A DNA stretch of 64,000 nucleotides from Polyodon spathula (GCF_017654505.1 NC_054553.1:6013618-6077617), one strand, 5' to 3'; positions 23,371 through 36,895 are shown, counted from the stretch's first letter. Notes: generated from the sequence alone by a model not told the origin. Numbers and translations are program-made.

Positions 23371-26300
23371 GTTTTAGGGTATGTGTCCATACATTATTTT
23401 AGGACTTAGGTGGAAAAAGTATGCAGATTGATGGTATAGTGACATTTTGTCACACATACGTTGTTGACAGGATTTCTGTCAGTTTGTGTACTGAGCAGCA
23501 AGTAATTTACTTTTCTTGTACCGTATATTATATTCCCTGGAGTTCAAATGCCATGCTTTAGTAATTCTGCATTTTACTGTATGACCAGTTATTGTCAAAA
23601 TGACACCTTTAGATAATTCTGTCAGTCAACCCCAAACAGCAGAGTCCATTGTAATCCTACCTTTTTGTAGTTGTAATTCAATTATAAGCCGCTGGAATTT
23701 CTTCCTGTGCTGTTTGTGCGGGGGTGGGTGCTTGTGTGAAGTTGCAGAGGGGTTTGCAGTGCTGCTGTGGCAGTATCTAGAGTATGAAGAGGAAAACAAG
23801 AAAAAAGGGGGCATGCATTTGCAGTACAGTCAAAGTCATGGATGTGAAAAAGCTCTCTATTGCATATAAAAACCTCAGCTATTGCTAACCAAGAAAGTAT
23901 TGTGTTCAGACACTCTGTAATGGAAGCATGTGGTGTTTATCCTCACCACAAAAGGGATGAGTTGTGTGCTTTGGTGGTGATGTGCAAATAAGACACAGAT
24001 AAATTGCCACAGATGTTCACACAAACTGTTCATGAAATAAAACTAGGAACGCACAACTCGCCCGAGATTGTTTTCGTATATTACAGTACGACTGTACCCT
24101 GAAATCCATAGATTGATTATCACCACACAAGCATGCAGTCCTTATATTGAGTAGGTTTTAAATTCAAATTCAATCAAACAAGTCAGCCTTTCTTCCCCCC
24201 TTCATTTTAATTGTTGTATATTATTTGTACGTAACATGACATATGGTCCATTTAGCGACTTCTGATCATATCAGTCATTGAGAGTGGACAGCAGCAGGTT
24301 GCTAAACAAGCAAGCAATGTGTATTGACAGGTCCCAGGGAAGGTTGGGATGTTGTTTGATTCAGAAAAAAAAACTCCCTTCATAGAATATGAATGATTGA
24401 ACAAAGAATGAACCCTGGTTTATGTTGCTGGTCTCTCTACTGTTTGTTGGTCAAATTTAAAATATTTAACAAAATACTAGTGTCAAGGGAAGTCATTTTC
24501 CCACAGACTAACTAGAGGTCAAAGAATCTGAACAGTGTTCTGAGCAGGTAGGACTGTGACTTGGTTGTCAAAGTGCATCAAGGCTCTAGGGAAACCCAGA
24601 AGCTTATACAATGAAAATCATTTTAACAGTTTGATCAATAATGAAGGACATAAAAATTCTTTAAAATTTGGAAGGCTGTGTTTAATTTTTAGCATCAGAC
24701 AAAGCACATGCACATGTACTGTAACATTACTTGTTGATTTGTGGTGGGCTGTGGTTCAATGGCTGATTTATTCTCCTTCCATCAAAGAAGAACCCTAATA
24801 ATAATAAGAATAAGAATAAGTAGTTTAAAGAGCTAAACTGGTGTTTTTAGAACAGTATTTACCATGCTTACAGAACAACACAGTACAATTTGAACACATT
24901 TTGCAGGTGACTCTAAAAGGAAGTGCTGCTGTTATTGTTCTTTGTGTCTGCATTATCTTGTTTGTCTGTGTTTTGATCACCCCAATACCACTGTCCATGC
25001 TTCATAATTCCAGGTTGTCGCTAGAAGCTGGGAAAAATAGTAGTTTATCCGGCCTCAGGATTTGTATCTGTGACCTTCAGGACTAAAGATAAGTGATCTT
25101 CATTCGATCTTTTGCTGTATCCTACTTTTGAAGGATTACATTTAAATTATGGATTGCTGCAGATCACCAAAGATGTCCTTTGCCCTTGTCAATCCATTCA
25201 CCCTTAGGATTTTCAGAGAAGTGCCACGTGCACATTGCAGCATAAAACATGTCTCTGGAACCGTCTAAGAGGCTGTTCCAATAGGCAGTCAGGTCTCCAT
25301 TAAACATACTTGTGAGGAAATACTGTTAAACTTACTTACTTAAGATAGATCTGCTTGCGTAGGCGACTACTAACAGAATGGTCCACGTTGTATATGTTGC
25401 AGTATTCGTTTCCTGTTTGTTACATCTGTAATTAAGGCTGTATAAAGTCTTGCTGTGGTTTCTCTGAAAACCCTGATAATTAAAGACAGGCTGCAAAAAG
25501 GTATATTAATATTTCCTTAATGCAGCAGTGTGTAAATCTCTACCTAGGTAGGATCTTAACCTCTGTAGTACTTTCATAGATATCGCTCATTCCAGGTGCT
25601 TAAAGTTTAAGTAGCAGAGTTCAAAAACATAGCATTACATGTTCCCACGTGTTGCTACAGCTGTTTAAGTAGCATATTTTTATTTTCACTGTTAACATCC
25701 GGACAACGTTTTACACTTATAACTTCAAAGCTCTTTCAAAATGTGCTAGGTAGGATCTTGTAACGCTATATTTTTCAGAACCCCACTACTTACTGTTTAA
25801 CTGAACATCTCATGTTACCTAAACACAATGGCTAATTAGGCTCATAGTAAAACCTGGAATGGATCAAACCGCTATGAATTCTTGCTGTCCTTGATTGGGA
25901 TTTCCACTGACAACAAAATGTGGTATTTTAGTAGCACTGTAAATAACTAAAATAATATTTATTGTAATTAAATTCTAATGATCTTTCCATTGTTACTTTG
26001 GTTACATTAGGTCAGGTCCTTTAGGAGTTTCCCCTGGAAACTCACTGGAGTATACTGCTCTGTAAACATTTCAAAACAAATGAATGCTGGGAGAAAGATC
26101 ATCATCGATTTTGTTGGCCGTTGCCCTACAGAAGGACAGAGGTTGAGAGATTGCTAGAGAAAAGAAGCAGTCCTCAGGGATGGTGCTGTTCAGTTATCTA
26201 GCAGTAAAACTGACTGTTCTGAAGTAAAGCTATTCTCCTGGGGATTGGTGTAGAGGTATCATTAGCCAGAATATGTCTAGTCAATAGTCTTTAGGCACAT

Positions 26301-29300
26301 GCTTTTTCTTAAAGGTGTATGTTGAAAACATATACAGTATTGTGTAGTGCTTGGCGCTAAGGGAGGACAAGGGGGTTGAATGACCTTGGGACTGGGGACT
26401 TGGACAGAAAAAGTGCTTCATACTGGTTATGAAACTGATCAAGTATTGAGGACAACTGCTAGAGCTATGGGCTTAGAGTGCTTTCATTACAGCTGAGGGC
26501 TTCCTGCCTAGAAGGTGTCAGTGTGACTTTATGGTGAGATATTTGCTCTAATGACATGTAAAGTAGTCTATGAAAACTTTTTTTTTTTTAATTACCTGGC
26601 TGCATTACCACAGACACCTAATTTTGTCATGTTTTCAAACGCTGCAGAGCTGAAAATGCAGTCATTTTGAAGTATAAATTAATTTAAAATTGAAAGGAAG
26701 AGCAAGACTGAATTAATGGGATCTCCAGGGGCCAAGCAGGATGAGAGCAGGTGGACCTGGTCACTAGGGGCAGATGGCTTTTACATCTTCAAACAGCCTG
26801 GATGGCAATGTGTATCATCCACTCTCTGCTTATATGTCTGATACCCTCAGATTTCTTTGGGAAGGCACAGCGCAGTGCCCTTCCTTTGATTTTCCCTGTC
26901 TGTGGCTCTGCTCCACCTCTTTTCAACAAGTTGTCCTTTGATGTGTTTGTCAAGCAGCTTCGTGGCCCGGCAACTCCCGGAACTCACATTAAAGGTTTCA
27001 ATGTCATAGACAATGTTGCAGCTAATTTGTTCACAGTTAAATTCTTTCTTCTGTCGTGCGCATTTATTTTTGTTCATAATAACCTAAAATGTCCAATTTT
27101 TTAATGCTGAAAGTGAGAACGGCGAAAATCATAAGTGCCTTAAATAAGAGCAAGTAACAACAAGTGTCACTTGTACGCCTGAAAAGTAGGCATATATACT
27201 CGTTGCGGATACTTGTTTGTGTTTGTTCCTTTGCACACTCCTAATAAACAGGATAAGTTTAAGCTTCTTTGGGAGATTTTAGATTTCATCCCTCGTTGTG
27301 TGCATATAGCGCTCAGAAATAAAACCTGAAAACCAGAAACCCTAAATATCGCATTTAAAGTAAGTGGGATATTTAAAGGCATATTTCAGACAGTGCTTGA
27401 TTGGCACTGGTAGCTGAGTTCATTGAGCTGTGGTTTGCAAGGAGCCTTGCAGCTGGCCAGTCACATTTAATATGTCATAGTATAGTTCAGTACACAGCCA
27501 AACAGCCTGTCAAATTGACTGGCCATCCAAAAAGCTCAAGCTACAACCCATATGTGCTTACATCTCACACAGCTAAACTCTCTCTGTCTTGTCAACCCAC
27601 TTAACCTCATTTTATAATTAATGTTACAAAGCTTTATGCAAGCAAGTACTCTTGTCTTCTTGGTATTTGGATATTGACATCACTTAAAATTCACATTTGA
27701 TAGAGAGGGATGTTAAACCAAGTGTAGTGTCTACAACAAATATTCTGGCATTGTTACTTTTCGTATTTTGTTTTATATTGAATTTGAATGTTGCAATGAA
27801 AAAGCTACTTTTCACTGTTCAAAACCACACAGGTCCTGCAAATTTAGAACCCCGGGTATTCAAAGTTCTCTAATAGTATCTTATTCAGAAAAAAACCTGT
27901 TAACTAAACTTTTGTGTTTTAAATAAACAACATATAATAATGTCCTCATATCTTTTTTCTTTCGTTATAAAAACTTCAGTGGAGCGGGGCACAGGCAAGT
28001 GCCTCTGATTTTTCATGGCTGGCTGCAGCCCTGCTTCTAGTATCATCCAAAAATAGTTTCTTCCACAGGTTGGAACAGTTCCAGCACATCAACACGCTGT
28101 AAAACACTTTGTTGTTGTGCCTGAAAAAGGACAGGTATGGGATACTTGGCAGTCTGAGCCCTCTGTTTGGCAGACCATATGCAGTTTATGGAATGTCCCA
28201 AGGTGAGAGAATCTGTTTGCACTAATTAATACTAGCTGTCAAAATTTAATTTTTTAAACATTCAAGTGACCTTAACTGCCATCCATGGCAACAAAAGAGC
28301 AGAAGAAACTTTCATTCAAGGATTTCCATTGAAGACAGGAATGCTGTACAGTATGTATACAAATATTAACTTCAGAACACATGGGCAAAAAGAAGCGGTG
28401 TCCATCAGACAAAGGTTTTTGTACTACGGATTAATATTTTCATGATTTAGGTTGTTGCTAAGCGAACAGCTTAAAAAAACAAACAAAAAAAAAAACATTT
28501 GTCAAGAATGGTTCCCTTGTTCACTGCAGTATGCATAATAGCTGGTTCATTGTCCTACTGGATTCATAGTATTGTACTTCACACTTCAAATGCTCTGTAT
28601 GAACAATACAGGTAATTATTGTTCAAATGTAGACTTCCTCTGCCTTATGCACATGCACATTTATTATACCAAGTCTCATCAAGTGATGTCTTTAGAATGA
28701 TTCTTCCAGCAGTGGTTCTTCCCCGATGGAAGGAATCTCACCTGTGCCTATTATCAAGTTCTCAACACTTGCTTAATAGCCCCATTTTCACTTCTCTTTT
28801 TACAGTGTTGTACTGTAGTAGAAAGGTGAATGTAAACAGGATTAATGACTGACATTTTACGGTATAAAAAAAACTGCCTTTGAAATCTCTGCTACTGGTT
28901 CCTTTCTGTGCCTGGTTAAAGAGCTGGGCTGCTGTCAGGCACATTGATGAGCAGTATGCGTATTTATTTGACACCTGCCAAAGGCATTGTCTCCAAGGGA
29001 TTATAATTTTAGTTCAGCTTTGTTTCACCCCTGATGGGACTACAATGCAAAAACTACCCAGTCAACCACAGAAAGACCTTTCTTTTTTCACTTTATTTCT
29101 CTTTATTGCATCAAATACAGGAACACATACTAGAATATCTTAAGAATGGTATTAGAGGGACAAAGAGTAGGCCAAGCAGTATTTTACTCATACAAATAGA
29201 AAGGCCCTCGCCCTTTCTGACACACAGGCCCAGTTTGATTCATATAATAAAGGTAAACAAAGCCAACAAACAGTAATATAAAAGAAGCCAGCCAGCTAAG

Positions 29301-29410
29301 GAACTGGCCCAACATGTCCGTCACAGAAAATCTCAGCATTTGTAGCCACTGCAGAACTGACATCCTTCCAGCCTGAGCTGTAAAGTGCAATCAATACCGT
29401 GACCATTTTC

Positions 29411-29676
29411 TTGTTGTTGTTGTTGGGTCATTTAGCAGACACTTTTATCCAAAGCGACTTAGAGACTTGGGGGTGAGCTATGCATCACAGCTGCTGCTGC
29501 AGAGTCACTTACAATAGGACCTTGGAATTTTACATCTCACCCTCAAGGACAGAGCACAAGGAGGTTAAGTGACTTGCGCAGGGTCACATACAGCGAGTCG
29601 GTGGCTGAGCTGGGATGAACCCAGAACCTCCTGGTAACAAACCCCTTTTCTTTAACCACTGGACCACCAAGCCTGC
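29411..29676 (-). mobile_element. Full-length CORE/MIR-like tRNA-derived SINE
   Basis: Read on the minus strand from 29676, a tRNA-like head comes first: an A-box-like TGGTCCAGTGG, then a B box GGTTCATCCC lacking one base. A CORE domain follows (CAGCTCAGCCACCGACTC and CAAGTCACTTAACCTCC), then an L2-type tail (AAGTCGCTTTGGATAAAAGT and GTCTGCTAAATGA) and a short (CAA)n end. SINEs are non-coding and copied by a partner LINE that recognises the shared tail. The L2-like tail suggests an L2/CR1-type partner, whose relatives are also in this window. No clear target duplication is visible, which fits an older insertion. Confidence 0.88.
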
Positions 29677-29684
29677 TATTATTA

Positions 29685-30486
29685 AGAGCATTGTTGTCCT
29701 AGAAATAAAACTGTCTTGCACATCTCCCTGATTTCGTTAAGCTCCATTCATTTTTGGAAAATAGATAGACTTATTTAACAGCTTTAACTCACTTACAAAA
29801 AAACAAATGCAGACATTGCAGAATAAAAGTGTGCTCTTATAATATGAAGGAAACGGATCATCATCTCTAGCTCTTCAGTGTAGCCTACGTATTATATATG
29901 TATATGGTAATATTATATAGTTCTGTTTAGTCAGACTTTAATTTAAATTGGTCTTTCTTATCATAGCGGTATGGATATATCTAGCCCCTCGTCTTTGCAG
30001 CCTTCATAAAACGGATTCATTGAAATATCTGACTGACTGATTTTAGAATCCCCGAGCAGCCACAAAAGCAGTTATCGGATGGTATTAGTGAATTTAGTAT
30101 CTATCCATTATGACGTGCTGAGCTAGTGTAGCATTAAGATAAAGACATTTTAATTATGAAAGTATGCAACACCACGTTTACAAATCCCTTGTTGATGATA
30201 AAACCACTCAACCACATTGTAAAGATCACCACGCTTTAGGTACTTTTAGAAGCTATAACTAAACTGTAATGGTATTTTAGAAAATCATTTAACATTCGTA
30301 AAAAGTATGCAAGATCTCAACTCTCAGAAATCTATAGGTCTAAATAATTTGTTCCAAATGCACTGAAAGTTCTATTGGTAGGCAGGCAGCTGGACAAGAT
30401 TAGTCTAAAAAGGGTTTCCCCATTTTGAGTGAAGACCCCAAGAACTGTAATGGTGTGGTAACATATACTGTAGTGATTGTACTGTT
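29685..30486. other. Non-coding stretch, no gene seen
   Basis: AT-rich sequence between the SINE and the hAT MITE. No frame, repeat or site was recognised. Confidence 0.5.
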
Positions 30487-30494
30487 ATACTATG

Positions 30495-31122
30495 TAGGGG
30501 TGAGTCGGTATAGCGGTTTTGTGTTTACTGCAGTTTAGGTGCATTATGGTGTTGATACCGTTTCTGTGATGATGCACCGCAAATATCATAGTTATGGTAT
30601 ACAATGGTTAAAGCTATGTTAGTGTTCCTATGAACATAGTGAAGGAAACCAGTCATTTTAATTTGAATAACTTATTTTTATTCAGCATCCTGTGCAAAAC
30701 AAGTTTCAAGTACTACTCAGCTTTCTCTTCTACAGTATCTTCACTGGTAAAAAACAGATTTGTTATCATTTGTAATAACATTGAAAGCTTACTTGGGCAA
30801 TGCCATGTGAACAGTAGACAAAAATATAATAACGTACATCTTAGTGGTAAAATGCATTTTGTAGTGGTTTTGCTATATGTATTTGGGCCCTGTACCAAAA
30901 ATAAATGTGTGGTTTCTAAAATTGCATTGTCTTTGCTATGTCTGGAAATTACAAACATTTTCAACGTCATTTACAGTATTTCTGCCTTTTAAGTAAACCT
31001 TCATTGAACTTGCATGCTTTGTATCGTAATATAAAGGTTACCATGGTGTTTTTTTATTAATTTATTATTTTTTATTTTCATGGTTATCATACCGTAGAAA
31101 TTTTATACCGATTTCACCCCTA
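30495..31122. mobile_element. hAT-type MITE, 628 bp
   Basis: The left end TAGGGGTGAGTCGGTATA faces a right end whose reverse complement is TAGGGGTGAAATCGGTATA. The flanks are atactatg (30487-30494) and atatcatg (31123-31130), a decayed 8-bp duplication matching at 6 of 8. Ends reading (C/T)AGGGGTG with an 8-bp duplication are characteristic of hAT elements in fish. Inside, inverted terminal blocks (GGTTTTGTG and accgtagaaattttat regions) surround a spacer of about 350 bp. The two opposed frames inside (30630-30992 + and 30713-30970 -) show no transposase motifs. Confidence 0.8.
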
Positions 31123-31130
31123 ATATCATG

Positions 31131-34100
31131 AAGTCATCGTAGATTACTGTTTCTGCACGTTTGATATGTTTACTAAAGTGATTTGATTATTTTATCTTGC
31201 ATCTGAGCAAACTCAAGCAAGGTGAATTTGTGGAATGAGGCCAAACCGTGCTCTGTGGCCTCCAGATTAAACTGTTGTACTGCAATATTATCACAGGAAG
31301 GTGCTGTTAATTTCAGAGTAATAGCACAACATATATAATTGAAAAATATGTAAAATCGAATTAGTGTGGATTTTTTGGGGATGTGGTATAGGTAAAAGCA
31401 CTTCTAACTTCAAGCGTTGTATTACGAGTGAAGCTGATTAGACTGCAGTCCAAGGATTCATTAGTTTTGTTTAATAGAATTGAAATGCGTGGTTGGGAGA
31501 TTTAAATAAATTAACCTTCAATAAATCCCCAGAGGGTTGTCGGAATGACAGAGGGGGATTAGGATGCATTTTCTCCTTGTCACTGATATAATGAATACTG
31601 ATTACATTATTTTTGCATGAAATATGTTATCGTTTAACCCTAGACTTCTGCATGTTGTAGCTGATACAGCAAGTGAGAAATCCTGTTAAATGGTCAGAGT
31701 GCCTCTGGAGAAAAAGACAAGTCTGTTGTTCATTATCATTTTAAATGCAGCAGGTGCCTTGTTAGCATTCATATGGCGAGTACCAGCACTATAAACATCT
31801 TCATTAGGAATGTCATCTATATTTAAATTGAGGCTGTGTGTGCCTGCTGGATAAAGAGCAGAACTGTATGGTTGTGGGATCTGGGACTCGGGAGAGATGT
31901 TTGAAATCACACTTCATCAACTCTCTTCACTCTTTTGAACCGCTTTACTTCTGTCCCATGACTCATCCCAACTGGGTATACATTGTGGTCACTGTATATC
32001 CAGAGGCATTCACTGTCAGGGTGGTCCTGTTGCAATGGTGCCGATGCATCACAGAATCTAGAATATTAGTGGTACTAACTCATGTTAAGCAGAGCTGATC
32101 TGAGCTTGTCTGATTTTAGATTAAACTGTACTGGCATTAATGAGATATCAGTCCACATTGTGGCTGTAATGTCTGGTGATATTTTCTTATGGAAATGATA
32201 CCCCTTGAGAAGCCATACATATTGGCTTGAACTGTTGCATGGTCATCGAAGTGATTATTTTCCATATGCTGTAGTTATAGGTCATAATGATGCCTACACA
32301 TTAAAATGTGCTAATTGTTTGGCAGGGGAACATTTCCACTTATGGGACAAAACTCCACACAACAGCTGTATTAAAAAAAGACACTTTGAAAATGTGGCTT
32401 ACAGTGGAAATAGCAGCAATTTTCAATGCATCCTTTTGACCATATAAATAAAATGCTTACATGAAGAAAACAAGATAACTTAATTGTGTCCCGGTATATT
32501 TGTTTAAATATAAACCCTCTTTTTCATGTTAGAAATGTGCTTACATGGAGTGAAAACCCTAATTAATGGACCTGTAAGGATTTTGAAACTCTTGCTTGTG
32601 TATTGCCCTGGCCTTGTAGGGAGTAACTGGCTTTTCATAACTCGGCAAGTGCAGCTGTGACCATGGAGGGATGATAAAAACCTTTATTTCTGCTTAGAAA
32701 ACTGTTTCGCGCCCATACACAAACCATAATCAAACCAATTAAAACTGGTTCAAAAAGCATTTACTTGTCACGAAACGCATAATAACACAGTATACAGTTG
32801 AAACACGTAGGCTTTTTCTGATAACCATGCACCTTGTGTGGGGCAGTGTACACTAGGTTTTTCCAGTTAAATTGCACAAGCTCTTGTTTCATCAGCCATC
32901 TGTTTTCCATTATACTACCTTCACTTATGTTTCCCATTTAAATGGTGAAAGAAGTAAGAAATCATTGAAACTGTAAAACTGCGATTTTTTTTTTTTTTCA
33001 TGTGTTTAATGTAAGTTCTGAATCAACGCAGAGTTAATAAACTCATATTAAGCTGTACATAGCTGGTGTACATCAGCAGTTTGCAGTCACCAGCCTTATC
33101 GTTCGACCTTGTGATGCATGGGTATAGCGCTTTGCTGCCTGCGAGAATTGAGCAAAACTCATACCATTGTTCTTAAATGTAACTTTTCTTGGGTTTCTGC
33201 AGACATTGGTAAAGTGAAGAAGAAATGCAAATTTAGCTTTTTAATGTGCTTTGTCTCATGCTAGGGAAATAAGACCAAATTTGGTCAAGGAAATTACGTA
33301 AATTAGCTATACGTATATATTTGTGCTGTTCGAAGTAATTTCTGGGCTCAGCTCAGAAACTAACATGTTTGTGCCATGCCGGCTCAGAAAAAAAAAAAAT
33401 GGAAGCTCAGCTTGGCTTGGAAGTAAATAACATCTACACTGATGCCAGCTCAGAACACCATCGACTGAGACCTGTGTGAGATCACTGATGTATCACATTA
33501 GATTTGCTTTGTTCCTGTTTGCATTTTTGATTCCTGAATAAAGTCTTTTTGTTTGACTTTACCTGAAGAAGATTTTTAAGAATAAATCAAACCGCTTATA
33601 GATCCCTGTGAATTCTCTGGATGATACCCATAACACTGGCCTTCTCTTATAACTTTAAATCACAGCCCAATCACCTTGATTGTTATCAGATGCAGGAGTA
33701 ACATTGTAATGTCACTTAACCTTGGAAAAGGCTTTGTTATAAAGCATGGTAAACCACCTGGTTTAGCCTCAGTCTATGAGGTTCCTAGTAGAGATGTCTT
33801 TATTCTCAGGTAGACGCTCCCTTATGCCTTCCCTGTTCAATGGATTTACATATAAATATTGAAAACTCATTACCTTTCAGGAGCACTTTGTCAAAATTTT
33901 AGCTGTTTGCATTTGATCTCTGAAGACTCTGAGTCAGAGTACAAAAGGCAAACTGCATACATTAGGTCATTGATGTGATAATTCTTTGTAACATAGTATG
34001 TCTTTGTTCTGAACCTAATGAATTCTGTTTAGTCTCTTGCATAAGCAAGAAATGAAGAAAAACTATCCATTGCATTTAAAGATTTGTTTTATGCTTTCTG

Positions 34101-35433
34101 AACTAGTTTGCATGAAGAAAGTTACACTATGTATAGAGGGCTTGGATGCATTAAAGAAGGTTCATATTGTGCTTTTAAATAGCTCAATGTTGGTGCATTG
34201 GCTTCAGTAGTTTTTTATTAATATTTTGAGTAGGTGACTTAATAGTGTATCAGCTGTGGAGGGAACAAGACACTGGTTTCTGAGTGCAGAGGTGCAGATT
34301 TGGATTGCTGTACAGTATTGTGTAGAAGGCATTAGGTTTGCTTGACTTGATGTTTTCTAGCTTATATGTACCGTAAGGAGGTGGAGGTTTAAATACGCGA
34401 GTGCTGACAGTATGGAAGGTATAGTAGACTGGATTGCATCATGGAATTAGCAGGTTCAGTAACTCTAGCTTTGTGGCAACAGTAGGGATTTGAAGAATGA
34501 ATAGTTTCAGGTAGCAAGGGCCACTTCCATTATACATTCATATTGTCACACTAGTGACAGTCTCTTGATAATTGATCAGTCTCTTGATAATTGAGTAGCC
34601 TTGATATGCTTAAATAATTTACATCAAATTGCTACTTGACTTTTTTTCACGTCTACAAAATCCAATATACTAACCTGAAAATAATACAACCGAGAAAATG
34701 GTATTGATTGATGAATGATGCAAAGAACTTGCTGTACATGCTGGCAGATGTTGATTAATTTTCCCTCCCAGTGCTGTTAATCATCATAAAGCACAGTTGT
34801 TTTCCTTTTTTCTTTTTTTTTTTTTTTTTTTGAGTAAAAAGATTATATATAGTTCTGCAGGGTATGCCTGGGTCTTTAAGTAACTGCCTAATCAACCAGA
34901 CTGATGATGCTTCATTAGTTCGGTGGTATACTTCCACAACTGCTGGTTAAGACACTTAGCAGTGAATCGCTGCCACAGACACTTTGCATAGAAAATTGTG
35001 AATGCTTTCCCAGGTTCACTGTGACATGTACACTGATCTAATCAGAATCCCTCACTACCTGAATCATCTCTATTGTGTTCTAGTGATGCATGCTGGGCAT
35101 GGACTGTTGGAACTGTACTGACACATCACCTCGGCTAGAACACTCAAAGCAAATGCCAGCGCATGATGATCGTGATTGCACTGTCTTAGTGTGCGTTCAA
35201 ATGATAACACAGTATGGCCGTTCATAACAAGTACAAGAGCAATTTTTTTTTTATTTTCCTGCTTCTGTACAAAATGTTTAACAGTAACTGCTATACAAAG
35301 AGCTCAAAGGAAGTGCAGTCTTCTGGATGCATTCAGTTTTGGTTGAACTGTTTTTTAATTATGCAAATGTATTGTCACAGGAAAACCAGTTTTTATTTTT
35401 TATTGTTGTTATTTATTTATTTATTTTTACTAG
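31131..35433. other. Intron or flank upstream of the first recognised exon, no gene seen
   Basis: Unique AT-rich sequence. A 19-bp unit (CAGTCTCTTGATAATTGAT) is tandemly doubled with one change at 34557-34594. T-runs lie near 32986-32998 and 34812-34830. Just before 35434 there is a pyrimidine-rich tract ending TTTTTACTAG, which serves as the splice acceptor of the exon. Confidence 0.5.
34557..34594. repeat. 19-bp tandem duplication
   Basis: Two copies of CAGTCTCTTGATAATTGAT differ only at the last base (T in the first, G in the second). It is probably replication slippage. Confidence 0.85.
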
Positions 35434-35577
35434 GACTAAACCCGCTGCCCTTTGACCCTTCGACTAACAATGAGCCGCTACAGTTTAACAACTGTAATGG
35501 ACCCATGGTCACAGAGTGCCCTGTAGAGAATGGAGCTGAGAACAGCAAGAAACGGAAGAGACCCAGCCTTCCTCCAG
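35434..35577 (+). CDS. enox2: Coding exon of enox2-like gene (N-terminal exon with NLS-type motif)
   Basis: An internal exon of 144 bp: acceptor TTTTTACTAG ends at 35433, donor CAG|GTAAAC follows 35577, phase 1 at both ends. It gives 47 full codons without a stop. The peptide starts LNPLPFDPSTNNEPLQFNN, then NGPMVTECPVENGAEN, then KKRKRPSLPP. The residues are Asn- and Pro-rich, probably disordered, with KKRKRP resembling a classical nuclear localisation signal. The final G plus AA of the exon at 59274 makes a Glu codon, so the two exons join in frame. Assignment to enox2 rests on position, strand and phase, because I cannot match this peptide to a known ENOX from memory. An in-frame ATG (35506-35508, Met of GPMVTE) could be an alternative start. 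It could also be 5' untranslated or an alternative exon. Confidence 0.65.
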
Positions 35578-36891
35578 GTAAACACAGGATCCCTGTGGCA
35601 GCACAGCTATATCGTTCGCATGCATCATTTTATTGCTTTTGTACATATTTTCTGAATATGCTGACTGCTATTTGCATTTGTCAAAGGAGTTTCCTAAATA
35701 TTTAATGTTTTTTCAGGAGCATGTATTTGTTACGTTTGGTTTAACTAAGCTCGCCAGTAATGTAACATTATGCTTTATGTAAGTGCAATTTATATAAAGT
35801 ACATTCAGCTACGTGTTGACTTATTTAGACCATGCAGCATACATTAACAGTATAAGTTAAGACTTGATTTGGACCTAATGCCCAAAGGAAGCTCGTTCCA
35901 CTTAGGGTAACCAGAGCATGAAAAAGATCATGTGTCAATTTTAGTTCTGTTATTTGGGGCAAAGTCATATCTGATAACTGAAATATGAAATGGCATTAAG
36001 TGATATAAACTTTGATGCCGAAATGCTAACCACTTTAATTTATTGTAAAGCACGGGTGGAAAAGTCTCTACGGCATTAGTTTTTCTTTATTGACCATTAT
36101 GGTACAAGTATACTAGCTTATACTGGTGCTTCTCACTGCTTTTTAATGCAACATGACTGAAGCATTTCCAGTCCAACTGAATATTAGCTGAACTTTACCT
36201 ATATTTAGAACACTCTACTGCATTCTTAAGAAAACAAGACAGCATGTTCCTAGGTTGCCTGAAGGCTGTGTGTCTGTAGGAGCCAATAGCAATGTTACAG
36301 TGGCTTGATCAGCAGTAAAGCACCAGGGACCACCAGGTGATGCAGGTTATTTTGGAGAACAGATACTGGAAAATTGATCTAGTGAAGTACACTCAAAATA
36401 GGCTATTTTCAAAATGACCGTATGTACTGTTGAAGGTGCAATGAATGGATTTACACTATTTTGAAATACATTTGAGACTAATAAAATTGACTAGATATCA
36501 GCTGCATACATATATAAACTCGCTGAATAAGTGTTATCAGCGTATCTAAAATTCTTAAAAAAAAATAAGTTATGTCCCAATTGAAGCCCTAATCAGCAAA
36601 AATAGAGGAAAGCCTAATACACCGTGGATAAACTGATTTCCATTGATTGGTTGTAAGCTGTCTTTGCTAATAGAAGCCCTGAACTAATTAATTTGAAAAT
36701 AACTATGAATTAGTAATTTCAAATTATAGTATGGAAGATGACACACCAGGATGCAAGAGAGATATGTCATTTCATTTTTCAGTGTCCTAGAAAAATCAAA
36801 CTACAACCAGGGGCAAGGTTAATCGTATTCATGTTCCAGAGTGATTTATCATGCTTTAATAAAAAATAAACTTTACAAAGTGCAAAGTACA
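35578..36891. other. Intron start, no gene or repeat seen
   Basis: AT-rich intronic sequence following the donor GTAAAC. No element was recognised before the piggyBac-type MITE. Confidence 0.5.
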
Positions 36892-36895
36892 TTAA

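Larger units (their letters stand above)
21104..29410. other. Non-coding intron-like sequence, no gene seen
   Basis: No exon was recognised on either strand. The longest frame (about 26751-27104, +) has no recognisable domain, is overlapped by an equally plausible antisense frame, and lacks convincing context. Simple repeats include a (TTTG)n tract at 23340-23362 and AATAAG repeats at 24797-24818. A strong hairpin at 23231-23276 is listed separately. Confidence 0.45.

Noticed and set aside
26751..27104. 117-codon plus-strand frame starting MDLVTRGRW
   Set aside because: No recognisable domain, an overlapping antisense frame of similar length, no splice or promoter context. It is likely chance in a long intron.
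30630..30992. 120-codon frame with an opposed 85-codon frame
   Set aside because: Both lie inside a hAT MITE and show no transposase motif.
35214..35433. Upstream ATG at 35214 in frame with the exon at 35434, as a possible first exon
   Set aside because: The upstream part translates a poly-T/ATTT tract into Phe/Leu-rich sequence and ends in a proper acceptor (TTTTTACTAG). The real exon begins at 35434.
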